Positions 55,872-62,611 of a DNA stretch of 64,000 nucleotides are shown in pieces; positions within the stretch are counted from its first letter, which is position 1, and each line of letters starts with the position of its first letter. The notes below the pieces were generated by a model that saw nothing but the letters and a program-made list of their open reading frames with translations, was not told where the DNA came from and made no database searches. A program made the translations under genes and the position numbers. Source of the DNA: Aminobacter sp. HY435 (lineage in GTDB: Bacteria; Pseudomonadota; Alphaproteobacteria; Rhizobiales; Rhizobiaceae); the NCBI RefSeq assembly GCF_027568395.1, contig NZ_JANKZL010000002.1, forward strand, positions 62,001 to 126,000, read 5' to 3'.

Positions 55872-56846
55872 TCAGAATTTTTCCAGATCCTGATGGCGCG
55901 CCTTGATCTCGCGCACCGTCTTGGACGACGAGCGCAGCACGATGGTGTGGGTGGTGATCGAGTCGCGGCCGAACTTGACGCCGGCCAGCATGTTGCCGTC
56001 GGTGACGCCGGTGGCGGCAAACAGCACGTCGCCACGCGCCATTTCGTCGGTGCGATAGACCTTCTTCGGATCGGTGATGCCCATGGTGGCGGCGCGGGCG
56101 ACCTTGTCAGGCGAATCCAGCAGCAGGCGGCCGAGGATCTGGCCACCGGTGCAGCGCAGCGCCGCTGCCGCCAGCACGCCTTCAGGGGCGCCGCCGGTGC
56201 CGAGATAGATGTCGATGCCGGTCTCTTCCGGATTGGTGGTGTGGATGACACCGGCCACGTCGCCGTCGCCGATGAGGCGGATGGCGGCGCCGGTCGCGCG
56301 CACGGCTTCGATCAGCTTGGCATGACGCGGACGGTCAAGAATGCAGGCAGTGACTTCGTTCACCGGAACGCCCTTGGCCTTGGCGACACTGGCGATGTTT
56401 TCGGCCGGCGATGCGTCGAGGTCGATCACGCCCTCGGGATAGCCCGGGCCGACGGCAATCTTGTCCATGTAGACGTCGGGTGCGAACAGCAGGCTGCCCT
56501 TTTCGGCAATGGCGATGACCGCCAGCGCGTTGGGCAGGTTCTTGGCGCAGATGGTGGTACCTTCGAGCGGATCGAGCGCGATGTCGACCTCGGGGCCGCC
56601 GGCGCCGACTTCCTCGCCGATGTAGAGCATCGGCGCCTCGTCGCGCTCGCCTTCGCCGATAACGACCGTTCCCTTGATGGCGAGGTTGTTCAGTTCCTGG
56701 CGCATGGCGTCCACGGCCACCTGATCGGCGGCCTTTTCGTCACCGCGTCCGCGCAGCCTCGCGGCAGCCACAGCGGCGCGCTCGGTGACGCGCACGAGTT
56801 CCATGGTGAGAATCCGGTCGAGGCCGGCAACAACGCTTTTCGCCAT
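55872..56846 (-). CDS. glpX: Fructose-1,6-bisphosphatase, class II
   Basis: A 324-residue GlpX-type enzyme that removes the 1-phosphate of fructose-1,6-bisphosphate in gluconeogenesis. Metal and substrate motifs are VVIGEGERDEAPMLY, DIALDPLEGTT and the C-terminal TGVTDGNMLAG. The start MAKSVVAGLDR at 56846 is preferred over an upstream ATG (22 codons earlier) because the family begins there. It is between hom and recJ; a 191-bp gap separates it from hom, so it may have its own promoter. Confidence 0.95.
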   Translation of the reverse strand: MAKSVVAGLDRILTMELVRVTERAAVAAARLRGRGDEKAADQVAVDAMRQELNNLAIKGTVVIGEGERDEAPMLYIGEEVGAGGPEVDIALDPLEGTTICAKNLPNALAVIAIAEKGSLLFAPDVYMDKIAVGPGYPEGVIDLDASPAENIASVAKAKGVPVNEVTACILDRPRHAKLIEAVRATGAAIRLIGDGDVAGVIHTTNPEETGIDIYLGTGGAPEGVLAAAALRCTGGQILGRLLLDSPDKVARAATMGITDPKKVYRTDEMARGDVLFAATGVTDGNMLAGVKFGRDSITTHTIVLRSSSKTVREIKARHQDLEKF

Positions 56847-57002
56847 ATCAGGGTCCTGAAATCGATGAGTTCGGGTCGCCCGAACCGGGCTGGGGCTCTT
56901 ATTGTCAAACACTTATGACAACGGCAAGACCCATGGCCAGCTTTATCGAAAGCGAAACAATATCAATCGATTGAAAGGGAAACGTATGATTTCGCGCTGT
57001 CG

Positions 57003-57020
57003 GGGAGCGTTACCGCTCCC
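57003..57020. terminator. Hairpin downstream of hom
   Basis: GGGAGCG and CGCTCCC arms with a TTAC loop, 18 bases past the hom stop. There is no T-run on the minus strand, so it is a weak terminator candidate or an RNA-stabilising hairpin. Confidence 0.4.
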
Positions 57021-57037
57021 TAGGCTTGGACAGCCAA

Positions 57038-58354
57038 TCAGCCGGCGCGTTCGATGCGGATGACCTGCGGCTTGTCGGTCAGGTGACCGTCCTTGGTCAC
57101 GCCGTCGACGGCCTTGCGGACCGCAGCTTCGGTGGTTTCGTGAGTCACCAGGATCACGGTCTTCTGGGCAACGCCACCTTCGGTGCCGTTGGCATGCTGG
57201 ACGATCGATTCCAGCGAAATGTCGTTGTCGGCCATGCGCTTGGCGATCGCCGCAAACACGCCGATGCGGTCATGCACGGTCAGGCGGATGAAATAGCCGC
57301 CGGCGTGGCTGCGCATCTGCGCCTTCTTGTAGGGCTTCAGTTCCTTCGCCGGATAGCCGAACACCGGACCATGCTGGAAGCCCGGACGGCTCTTGGCGAT
57401 GTCGGCGATGTCTCCAACCACGGCGGATGCGGTGGCGTTGCCGCCGGCGCCCGGGCCTGACAGCAGCAGTTCGCCGAGAATGTCGGTTTCAATTGCAACG
57501 GCGTTGGTCACGCCATGCACCTGCGCGATGACGGAGGCCGTCGGCACCATGGTCGGATGCACGCGCTGCTCGATGCCGCTTTCGGTGCGCTGGGCGACGC
57601 CGAGCAGCTTGATACGGTAGCCGAGTTCACCCGCGGCGCGGATGTCGGCCTGGGTGATGTTCGAGATACCTTCGAGATAGATCGCATCGGCGGCGATCTT
57701 GGTGCCGAACGCCAGGCTGGTCAGGATCGCCAGCTTGTGGGCCGTATCGTTGCCTTCGATGTCGAAGGTCGGGTCGGCCTCCGCGTAACCCAGACGCTGC
57801 GCGTCTGCCAGGCAGGCTTCGAAGGTCAGGCCTTCGGCTTCCATGCGCGTCAGAATGTAGTTGCAGGTGCCGTTGAGGATGCCGAACACGCGATTGACGC
57901 TGTTGCCGGCCATCGCTTCGCGCATCGTCTTGATGACCGGGATGCCTCCGGCTACCGCCGCCTCGTAGTTGAGCAGCACGCCCTTCTTTTCCGCGACCTC
58001 GGCAAGGGTCACGCCATGCTTGGCAAGCAGCGCCTTGTTGGCGGTCACGACATGGCGACCGGCGTCGAGGGCCGCGCGCACGCAGGCACGAGCCGCGCCT
58101 TCGTCGCCGCCGATCAATTCGACGAACACGTCGATGTCGGCTTTTTCCGCCATTTCAACCGGATCGTCGAACCACTTGGCGCCACCGAAGTCGACGCCAC
58201 GGTCGCGCGAACGATCGCGCGCCGAAACCGCGGTGACGACGATTTCGCGGCCGCACTGACGCGTCAGTTCGGCTGCCTTGTCGCGCAGCACACGCGCCAC
58301 CGAAGCACCGACCGTGCCAAGACCGGCAATTCCAATACGCAATGCTTCAGCCAT
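57038..58354 (-). CDS. hom: Homoserine dehydrogenase
   Basis: A 438-residue enzyme that reduces aspartate semialdehyde to homoserine for threonine and methionine synthesis. The NAD(P) loop is GIAGLGTVGASVARVL, the substrate region is AVAGGIPVIKTMRE, and the C-terminal ACT domain (YFIRLTVHDRIGVFA) probably mediates threonine feedback. It lies 48 bp after the aminotransferase gene on the same strand, so they likely form one operon. Confidence 0.95.
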   Translation of the reverse strand: MAEALRIGIAGLGTVGASVARVLRDKAAELTRQCGREIVVTAVSARDRSRDRGVDFGGAKWFDDPVEMAEKADIDVFVELIGGDEGAARACVRAALDAGRHVVTANKALLAKHGVTLAEVAEKKGVLLNYEAAVAGGIPVIKTMREAMAGNSVNRVFGILNGTCNYILTRMEAEGLTFEACLADAQRLGYAEADPTFDIEGNDTAHKLAILTSLAFGTKIAADAIYLEGISNITQADIRAAGELGYRIKLLGVAQRTESGIEQRVHPTMVPTASVIAQVHGVTNAVAIETDILGELLLSGPGAGGNATASAVVGDIADIAKSRPGFQHGPVFGYPAKELKPYKKAQMRSHAGGYFIRLTVHDRIGVFAAIAKRMADNDISLESIVQHANGTEGGVAQKTVILVTHETTEAAVRKAVDGVTKDGHLTDKPQVIRIERAG

Positions 58355-58402
58355 GGTCGTCGGCGCCTCTTTACTTCGGTATTTCAGGATTTCGCGGTGC
58401 GC

Positions 58403-59620
58403 TCAGCGATGGGCTGCGAGCGGAACCACGTTGTTGGGATGTTTGGACGTGGACGTCAGGAAGCGCTTGATGTTGCGCGCCGCCTGGCGGATCCGGTGCT
58501 CGTTTTCGACGAGAGCGAGACGGACATAGTCATCGCCATGTTCGCCAAAGCCGACGCCAGGCGCCACGGCCACATCGGCGTGCTCGATCAGGAGCTTCGA
58601 GAACTCGAGCGAACCGAGATGCTTGAACTGCTCGGGGATCGGAGCCCAGGCGAACATCGTCGCCGCCGGGGCCGGGATATCCCAGCCGGCGCGGGCAAAG
58701 GAATCGACCATGATGTCGCGGCGCTTGTGATAGACCTCGCGCACTTCCGCAATGTCGGCACCATCGCCGTTGAGGGCCGCTGTCGCCGCCACCTGGATCG
58801 GCGTGAACGCACCGTAGTCGAGATACGACTTCACGCGCGTCAGGGCGGCGATCAGGCGCTCGTTGCCAACGGCAAAGCCCATGCGCCAGCCCGGCATCGA
58901 GAAGGTCTTCGACATCGAGGTGAACTCGACGGTGACGTCGATGGCGCCCGGCACCTGGAGTACCGAAGGCGGCGGATTGCCGTCGAAGTAAATTTCCGAA
59001 TAGGCGAGATCCGACAGGATGATGATGTCGTTCTTCTTGGCGAAGGCGACGACGTCCTTGTAGAAATCGAGCGTCGCGACTTGCGCCGTCGGGTTCGACG
59101 GATAGTTGAGGATCAGGGCCAGAGGCTTGGGGATCGAGTGACGGACGCCACGCTCGAGCGCCGGGATGAAGCCGTCGTCGGGCTTCGCCTGCAGCGAGCG
59201 GATGACGCCGCCCGACATGATGAAGCCGAAAGCGTGGATCGGATAGGTCGGATCGGGGCACAGCACCACATCGCCAGGCGCGGTGATCGCCTGCGCCATG
59301 TTGGCAAAGCCTTCCTTGGAGCCGAGCGTCGCCACGACCTGGGTATCGGGGTTGAGCTTCACGCCGAAACGGCGGGCATAATAATTGGCCTGAGCGCGGC
59401 GCAGGCCGGGAATGCCGCGCGACGACGAATAGCGATGCGTGCGCGGATCGCGCACGACTTCACACAGCTTGTCGACGATCGCCTGCGGCGTCGGCAAGTC
59501 GGGATTGCCCATGCCGAGATCGATGATATCGGCTCCGCGCGAACGGGCCGAGGCCTTCAGCCGGTTGACCTGCTCGAAGACATAGGGCGGAAGGCGACGG
59601 ACCTTGTGAAATTCTTCCAT
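58403..59620 (-). CDS. Class I aminotransferase (AlaC/LL-DAP aminotransferase-like)
   Basis: A 405-residue PLP enzyme. It has the LNYPSNPTAQVATLDFY substrate loop, the PLP-binding lysine in TSMSKTFSMPGWRMGF and the C-terminal LVENEHRIRQAARNI. Rhizobial homologues upstream of hom are variously named aspartate, alanine or LL-diaminopimelate aminotransferase. Sequence alone does not settle the amino donor, though the hom neighbour favours aspartate-family metabolism. Confidence 0.88.
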   Translation of the reverse strand: MEEFHKVRRLPPYVFEQVNRLKASARSRGADIIDLGMGNPDLPTPQAIVDKLCEVVRDPRTHRYSSSRGIPGLRRAQANYYARRFGVKLNPDTQVVATLGSKEGFANMAQAITAPGDVVLCPDPTYPIHAFGFIMSGGVIRSLQAKPDDGFIPALERGVRHSIPKPLALILNYPSNPTAQVATLDFYKDVVAFAKKNDIIILSDLAYSEIYFDGNPPPSVLQVPGAIDVTVEFTSMSKTFSMPGWRMGFAVGNERLIAALTRVKSYLDYGAFTPIQVAATAALNGDGADIAEVREVYHKRRDIMVDSFARAGWDIPAPAATMFAWAPIPEQFKHLGSLEFSKLLIEHADVAVAPGVGFGEHGDDYVRLALVENEHRIRQAARNIKRFLTSTSKHPNNVVPLAAHR

Positions 59621-59668
59621 GTCAAATCCAGGTAAAACGGGGGGCGCTTTTGCGTGCGCGGTATATAC

Positions 59669-60016
59669 TCAATTGCAGGCGGGGTCGATAGGGTCGCACT
59701 TGCCTTCGATTGCCTTCAGCGTGTCTTCGCCGTGCTTCCTCGCCAGCGTCGTCATGGCACCCGGGTCGGATGCCGCAGCACCGGCGCGGCCGCCCTGGCG
59801 CTGCCTGGCGCCCTGGAGCGCCGCCAGCTTCGCAGCCTTCTGGTCTTCGGTGAACTGCGGCGCCGCGACCTTCGGCGCGATGTTCAAATTCGGATAGGTA
59901 CCCGTGTCCTGCGCGCCACGCGTGCCGGACGCGAGGGGAGCCGTGTCGACGGTGCTCGTGCTCGAGCAGCCGGCGACCGCGAGCGGCAACACGGCAACTG
60001 TCGCGGTCAACATCAT
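59669..60016 (-). CDS. Predicted lipoprotein
   Basis: A 115-residue protein with a lipoprotein signal (MMLTATVAVLPLAVAGC, lipobox AVAGC). The mature part is Ala/Gly/Gln-rich with two cysteines near the end (KCDPIDPACN) that may pair. Function unknown. It is the last clear host gene on this side of the prophage-like region. Confidence 0.8.
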   Translation of the reverse strand: MMLTATVAVLPLAVAGCSSTSTVDTAPLASGTRGAQDTGTYPNLNIAPKVAAPQFTEDQKAAKLAALQGARQRQGGRAGAAASDPGAMTTLARKHGEDTLKAIEGKCDPIDPACN

Positions 60017-60201
60017 GCGCGCGCAGAAAAAAACATGCCGACCAACACTATATGTCATAAAGTTTCCCCGACAGGCGCGGTAGAGCGCGTTGGACCCGGT
60101 AAGACGTCACATGATAGTATGTCAATATCCCGGCGTGGCGGCGTAACGTTGATTTTGTTGCATTAAATAGGGTCGCAACAGCCCCGTGTATGACAGTCCC
60201 G
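60017..60201. other. Host-prophage junction region
   Basis: A 185-bp gap with no supported gene. On the minus strand, TTGACA at 60120-60125 could be the -35 of the lipoprotein promoter. Base composition drops to about half GC here and stays irregular to the right. The junction of host and phage probably lies in or near this gap, but no attachment core can be named from one end alone. Confidence 0.45.
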
Positions 60202-60474
60202 TTAGACAGGCGTTTGAGCGGCCCTAAGCTCCACCTGGGCATTTGCCAACAGGCGCATAACCTCGTTCAACTCGGCCACGGTAGGTTTGGCCCGCGCACC
60301 CATAGTAGCACGCTCGCCTAGGATGCGATGCGCCGCCGCCACGTTGCCGAGCGCTTCACTGAAGGATACCGCAATCATGAGCATACCGATTAGCTCTAGG
60401 AAGGTAAAGAGAAAATCCCAGGCCCATTCCTTGGCACGCATGAGGCGCGACACGTTGCGGGGCTCAGCGCTCAT
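60202..60474 (-). CDS. Small phage membrane protein
   Basis: A 90-residue protein with one strong membrane helix (AWDFLFTFLELIGMLMIAVS) near residues 18-40 and a charged helical C-terminus. It begins inside the end of the upstream gene (11-bp overlap). Holin or spanin-like function is possible from size and topology, but I recognise no family. Confidence 0.6.
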   Translation of the reverse strand: MSAEPRNVSRLMRAKEWAWDFLFTFLELIGMLMIAVSFSEALGNVAAAHRILGERATMGARAKPTVAELNEVMRLLANAQVELRAAQTPV

Positions 60475-60772
60475 TGGTGGCGGCCTCCGCCCGCTTGTCG
60501 GCAATCGTGAAGTGGTGCGAGTAGACCCCAGCGCGAACCCAGACATAGAAGTCGCCGCCATCCGCCATATGCCAGTCGCCGGCCCAACCCAGGCGCTCCG
60601 CCAAGGCCTTTGCGGCGGCCTCATGGTTGCCTACGCTGTCTAACAGATGATCCCAGTTAAGCGTTAGCGTGCGCTGTTCACCTGGACGGCCACTGTCCAT
60701 CACGCTGGCCTTAACGCGACTGCTACGTGTGTTCGTATAGCCTAGATAGGCGGTCTTGATTGCAACGGGCAT
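60464..60772 (-). CDS. Hypothetical phage protein
   Basis: A 102-residue protein (begins MPVAIKTAYLGYTNTRSSRV). It has WDHLLDSVGNHEAAAKALAE and DFYVWVRAGVYSH segments. The ATG at 60772 has AGGAG upstream with good spacing. It overlaps the next gene by 11 bp. Function unknown; phage origin rests on context. Confidence 0.6.
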   Translation of the reverse strand: MPVAIKTAYLGYTNTRSSRVKASVMDSGRPGEQRTLTLNWDHLLDSVGNHEAAAKALAERLGWAGDWHMADGGDFYVWVRAGVYSHHFTIADKRAEAATNER

Positions 60773-60838
60773 GGCTTGAAGTCTCCTCAACATGCTGCCC
60801 CGCTTGATTGCCAGGCAGTGGCGCACAGTGGCCATGTA

Positions 60839-60858
60839 GAGGGCCGCGCTGGGCCCTC
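60839..60858. repeat. Hairpin before a phage gene
   Basis: GAGGGCC and GGCCCTC arms with a six-base loop, lying 67 bases before the 60772 start in the 115-bp gap between two minus-strand genes. It lacks a T-run. Confidence 0.4.
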
Positions 60859-60887
60859 CTCAAAGCGACTGAGGCGGTGTTGTTGGG

Positions 60888-61250
60888 TTAGGCGTGGATT
60901 AGGCCATCATCGCCTATGTAGAGGTCCACGTTGCCGAAGCGCTTGGCGGCCTTGGTGAGCTTTGCGCCTTGCTTGTCAGGCCAATCGCCGTCCCAGAAAC
61001 CAGCGCCATGGCCGCACCGCGTGAGCCAAAAATCGTGGCCCGCTTGTGCGAAGTCCTCACAGTCGGCCAGCGTGTCCTCTGTGGCTGCATAGAAGGCGTC
61101 ACAATCGGCCCGCATCTTGGTGAGCGTATCAGGCGCGATGTCGCTGGCGTCGTGGTTTTCGTCCAGCGGCCTGGCGTCGTCGCCTGTTGAGGACCATAGG
61201 GCGGCCCCCACGTAGGCATCGAAGAATTCTTCAGGGGCGGCCATGGTCAT
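60888..61250 (-). CDS. Conserved phage-type protein
   Basis: A 120-residue acidic protein. It has a YVGAALWSSTGDD N-terminal part and a GHDFWLTRCGHGAGFWDGDW core. From memory, proteins with a DFWLTRNGHGAGFWDR-like core are common in tailed phages and some plasmids, function unknown. The start overlaps the previous gene's stop (ATGA). Confidence 0.72.
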   Translation of the reverse strand: MTMAAPEEFFDAYVGAALWSSTGDDARPLDENHDASDIAPDTLTKMRADCDAFYAATEDTLADCEDFAQAGHDFWLTRCGHGAGFWDGDWPDKQGAKLTKAAKRFGNVDLYIGDDGLIHA

Positions 61251-61582
61251 GCCCTCCCCATGATGTCGGCACGGAGGGAGTGCGGAACCAGATTAAGGCT
61301 GGCCGCGACTGTGTAGGCTTGAACCTTTGGGCCCGTGTCCCTTACCAGGGCGTCCGCAACGCTGTCGTCTGTGCCCCTGTTGAGTAGGGCGATGGCGTCC
61401 ATTGCGGCCCTGTGTGCGGCCCTAGCGCCTGCCGCGCCTGGGCTGTTTGCATGGTCGCGAGCGTAGACCCTGTGCGTTTCAGCAAGGTTGGCCAGCGCGT
61501 CGGCAAATAGCGACGGATGACACGCAAGAGACCGCAAGATAACGTCGCGGGCTGTGCATGTCGTGAAGTCGATAGGATACAT
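61247..61582 (-). CDS. Hypothetical phage protein
   Basis: A 111-residue, mainly helical protein beginning MYPIDFTTCTARDVILRSLA. GAGG precedes the ATG. It is coupled at its end to the 120-residue gene by an ATGA overlap and follows the 78-residue gene by 13 bp. No family recognised. The upstream extension of this frame is a shadow of the 78-residue gene. Confidence 0.6.
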   Translation of the reverse strand: MYPIDFTTCTARDVILRSLACHPSLFADALANLAETHRVYARDHANSPGAAGARAAHRAAMDAIALLNRGTDDSVADALVRDTGPKVQAYTVAASLNLVPHSLRADIMGRA

Positions 61583-61595
61583 CGTCGCGGCCTCC

Positions 61596-61832
61596 TCAAT
61601 AGCCAAGCCACTGGCGGACATCACGCCCAGCCACATGGGCAACCGCAAAGCCGTCAATCGGGTCTTGCTCAAAATACACAGGGAACACAGTGGCCTCCTC
61701 AAAGTACCTGTCATCACTATGGTCGCCGCCTGTTGCCGCCATGCAGGGCATAAGGCCAACCAAGCCTTCCGGCGTGTCGTACACCTGGAAGCCATTGGCC
61801 ACGATGAAAGCCTTAGCGCGTTCTGCAAGCAT
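61596..61832 (-). CDS. Hypothetical phage protein
   Basis: A 78-residue acidic protein (begins MLAERAKAFIVANGFQVYDT). It has a strong AGAGAGGGACTAAGG leader. It is the first gene of the small minus-strand operon, 66 bp from a consensus-like sigma-70 promoter. Function unknown. Confidence 0.62.
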   Translation of the reverse strand: MLAERAKAFIVANGFQVYDTPEGLVGLMPCMAATGGDHSDDRYFEEATVFPVYFEQDPIDGFAVAHVAGRDVRQWLGY

Positions 61833-61897
61833 GTCCTTAGTCCCTCTCTATCTGTGTTGAACCTTGTGGCCAACCACATGCCGAACCACAAGCCCAA

Positions 61898-61927
61898 CTG
61901 TAAGACTGAGTGCATTGCGGTTGTCAA
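61898..61927 (-). promoter_or_regulatory. Sigma-70-type promoter of the small phage operon
   Basis: Minus-strand TTGACA (61927-61922) and TTACAG (61903-61898), 18 bases apart, about 66 bp before the first gene of the operon. A CTTGTGG/CCACAAG inverted repeat (61863-61869 and 61886-61892) lies just downstream and could be a repressor site. Confidence 0.55.
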
Positions 61928-61932
61928 GTGGG

Positions 61933-62465
61933 CGGCATGAAGAAAAGCATGCGGGTGGCACAAGGGCCGGTAGACCCCATGCGCTCAAAGTGACCTAGTT
62001 GCTAACCATGGATGAGATCATAAGGGCGACCACATGGCCAACCTAATGGGCAACACTCCATGTTGGCGACCAGGTAGCGGCCCAATGTCCTCCGGTAAGG
62101 ACATGGGAGCGGTGCGATATCAAGCACTTAGGCACTAGGTTGGCCCCATGGCGGCCCAGTGCCGGCGTCCAGGTGGCGTAGTGCGGGCCTTTGGTGCGGC
62201 AGGAGGGGCACGGGGGGAATGCTCGCCGCAGCCCACACGAGAGTACGTCTCACGTGGGTGACCCCTAGTTTCATTGGGTGGGCATCAAGGGTCTAAGTGA
62301 AGTGGGGCCGGTATCCCCTCCCTCCCCACTGTCTCCTTATGGGTAGGCAGTAAGTAGGTCACTTTGAGCACAAGAGCAAAGCGAAGAGAGACGCTGCCTC
62401 CACACTGCAAGCATAGTGGGCACCCAAGGGAGGGCATAAAGTAGGGGCATGAAGTTTGGCATCAA
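61933..62465. other. Non-coding phage region rich in repeats
   Basis: No supported gene. It holds a long-range inverted repeat (GCTCAAAGTGACCTA at 61983-61997, its complement at 62355-62369), an 11-bp direct repeat GGCATCAAGGG (62281-62291; second copy 62458-62468) and a hairpin at 62232-62258 (CCCAC-AC-GAGA / TCTC-AC-GTGGG). Possible roles are a lysogeny control region, an origin, or an untranslated phage RNA. Confidence 0.55.
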
Positions 62466-62537
62466 GGGAGCCCTCCAAGGGATGATGGGGAGAGCAGGGG
62501 TGGTCTATATCTCTCTATAGAGGCACGGAGGGCTCCC
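62466..62537 (-). repeat. Long stem-loop downstream of terL
   Basis: Perfect 11-bp arms GGGAGCCCTCC (62466-62476) and GGAGGGCTCCC (62527-62537) enclose 50 bases with an inner palindrome CTCTATAGAG (62513-62522). It begins at the end of the T7-like promoter match and could be a transcription terminator or RNA-processing site. Confidence 0.6.
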
Positions 62538-62559
62538 CTGGCTATAGTCCGTCCTATTG
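62537..62559 (-). promoter_or_regulatory. T7-type phage RNA polymerase promoter candidate
   Basis: Read on the minus strand, from -17 at 62559 to +6 at 62537, 16 of 23 positions match the T7 class III consensus. Shared parts are AATA (-16 to -13), GAC (-11 to -9) and ACTATAG (-6 to +1), with AG at +4/+5. It lies about 53 bp after terL on the same strand. A phage-encoded single-subunit RNA polymerase would have to be outside the window. Confidence 0.5.
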
Positions 62560-62611
62560 GCTTCTGAGCAAAAGCGCATAGATGCCGCTATGGACACCTA
62601 CGCGCTCTCTT

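Noticed and set aside
57515-59635. A 706-codon plus-strand frame
   Set aside because: Antisense shadow of hom and the aminotransferase gene.
60070-60110. A tRNA D-arm-like string (GGCGCGGTAGAGCGCG) at the host-phage junction, a possible attachment tRNA
   Set aside because: No matching acceptor stem, anticodon stem or T-arm could be folded around it.
62503-62532. A second promoter-like CTATAGAGAGA on the minus strand
   Set aside because: Only the initiation block resembles T7; the recognition block at -12 to -7 does not, and the bases belong to the inner palindrome of the stem-loop.
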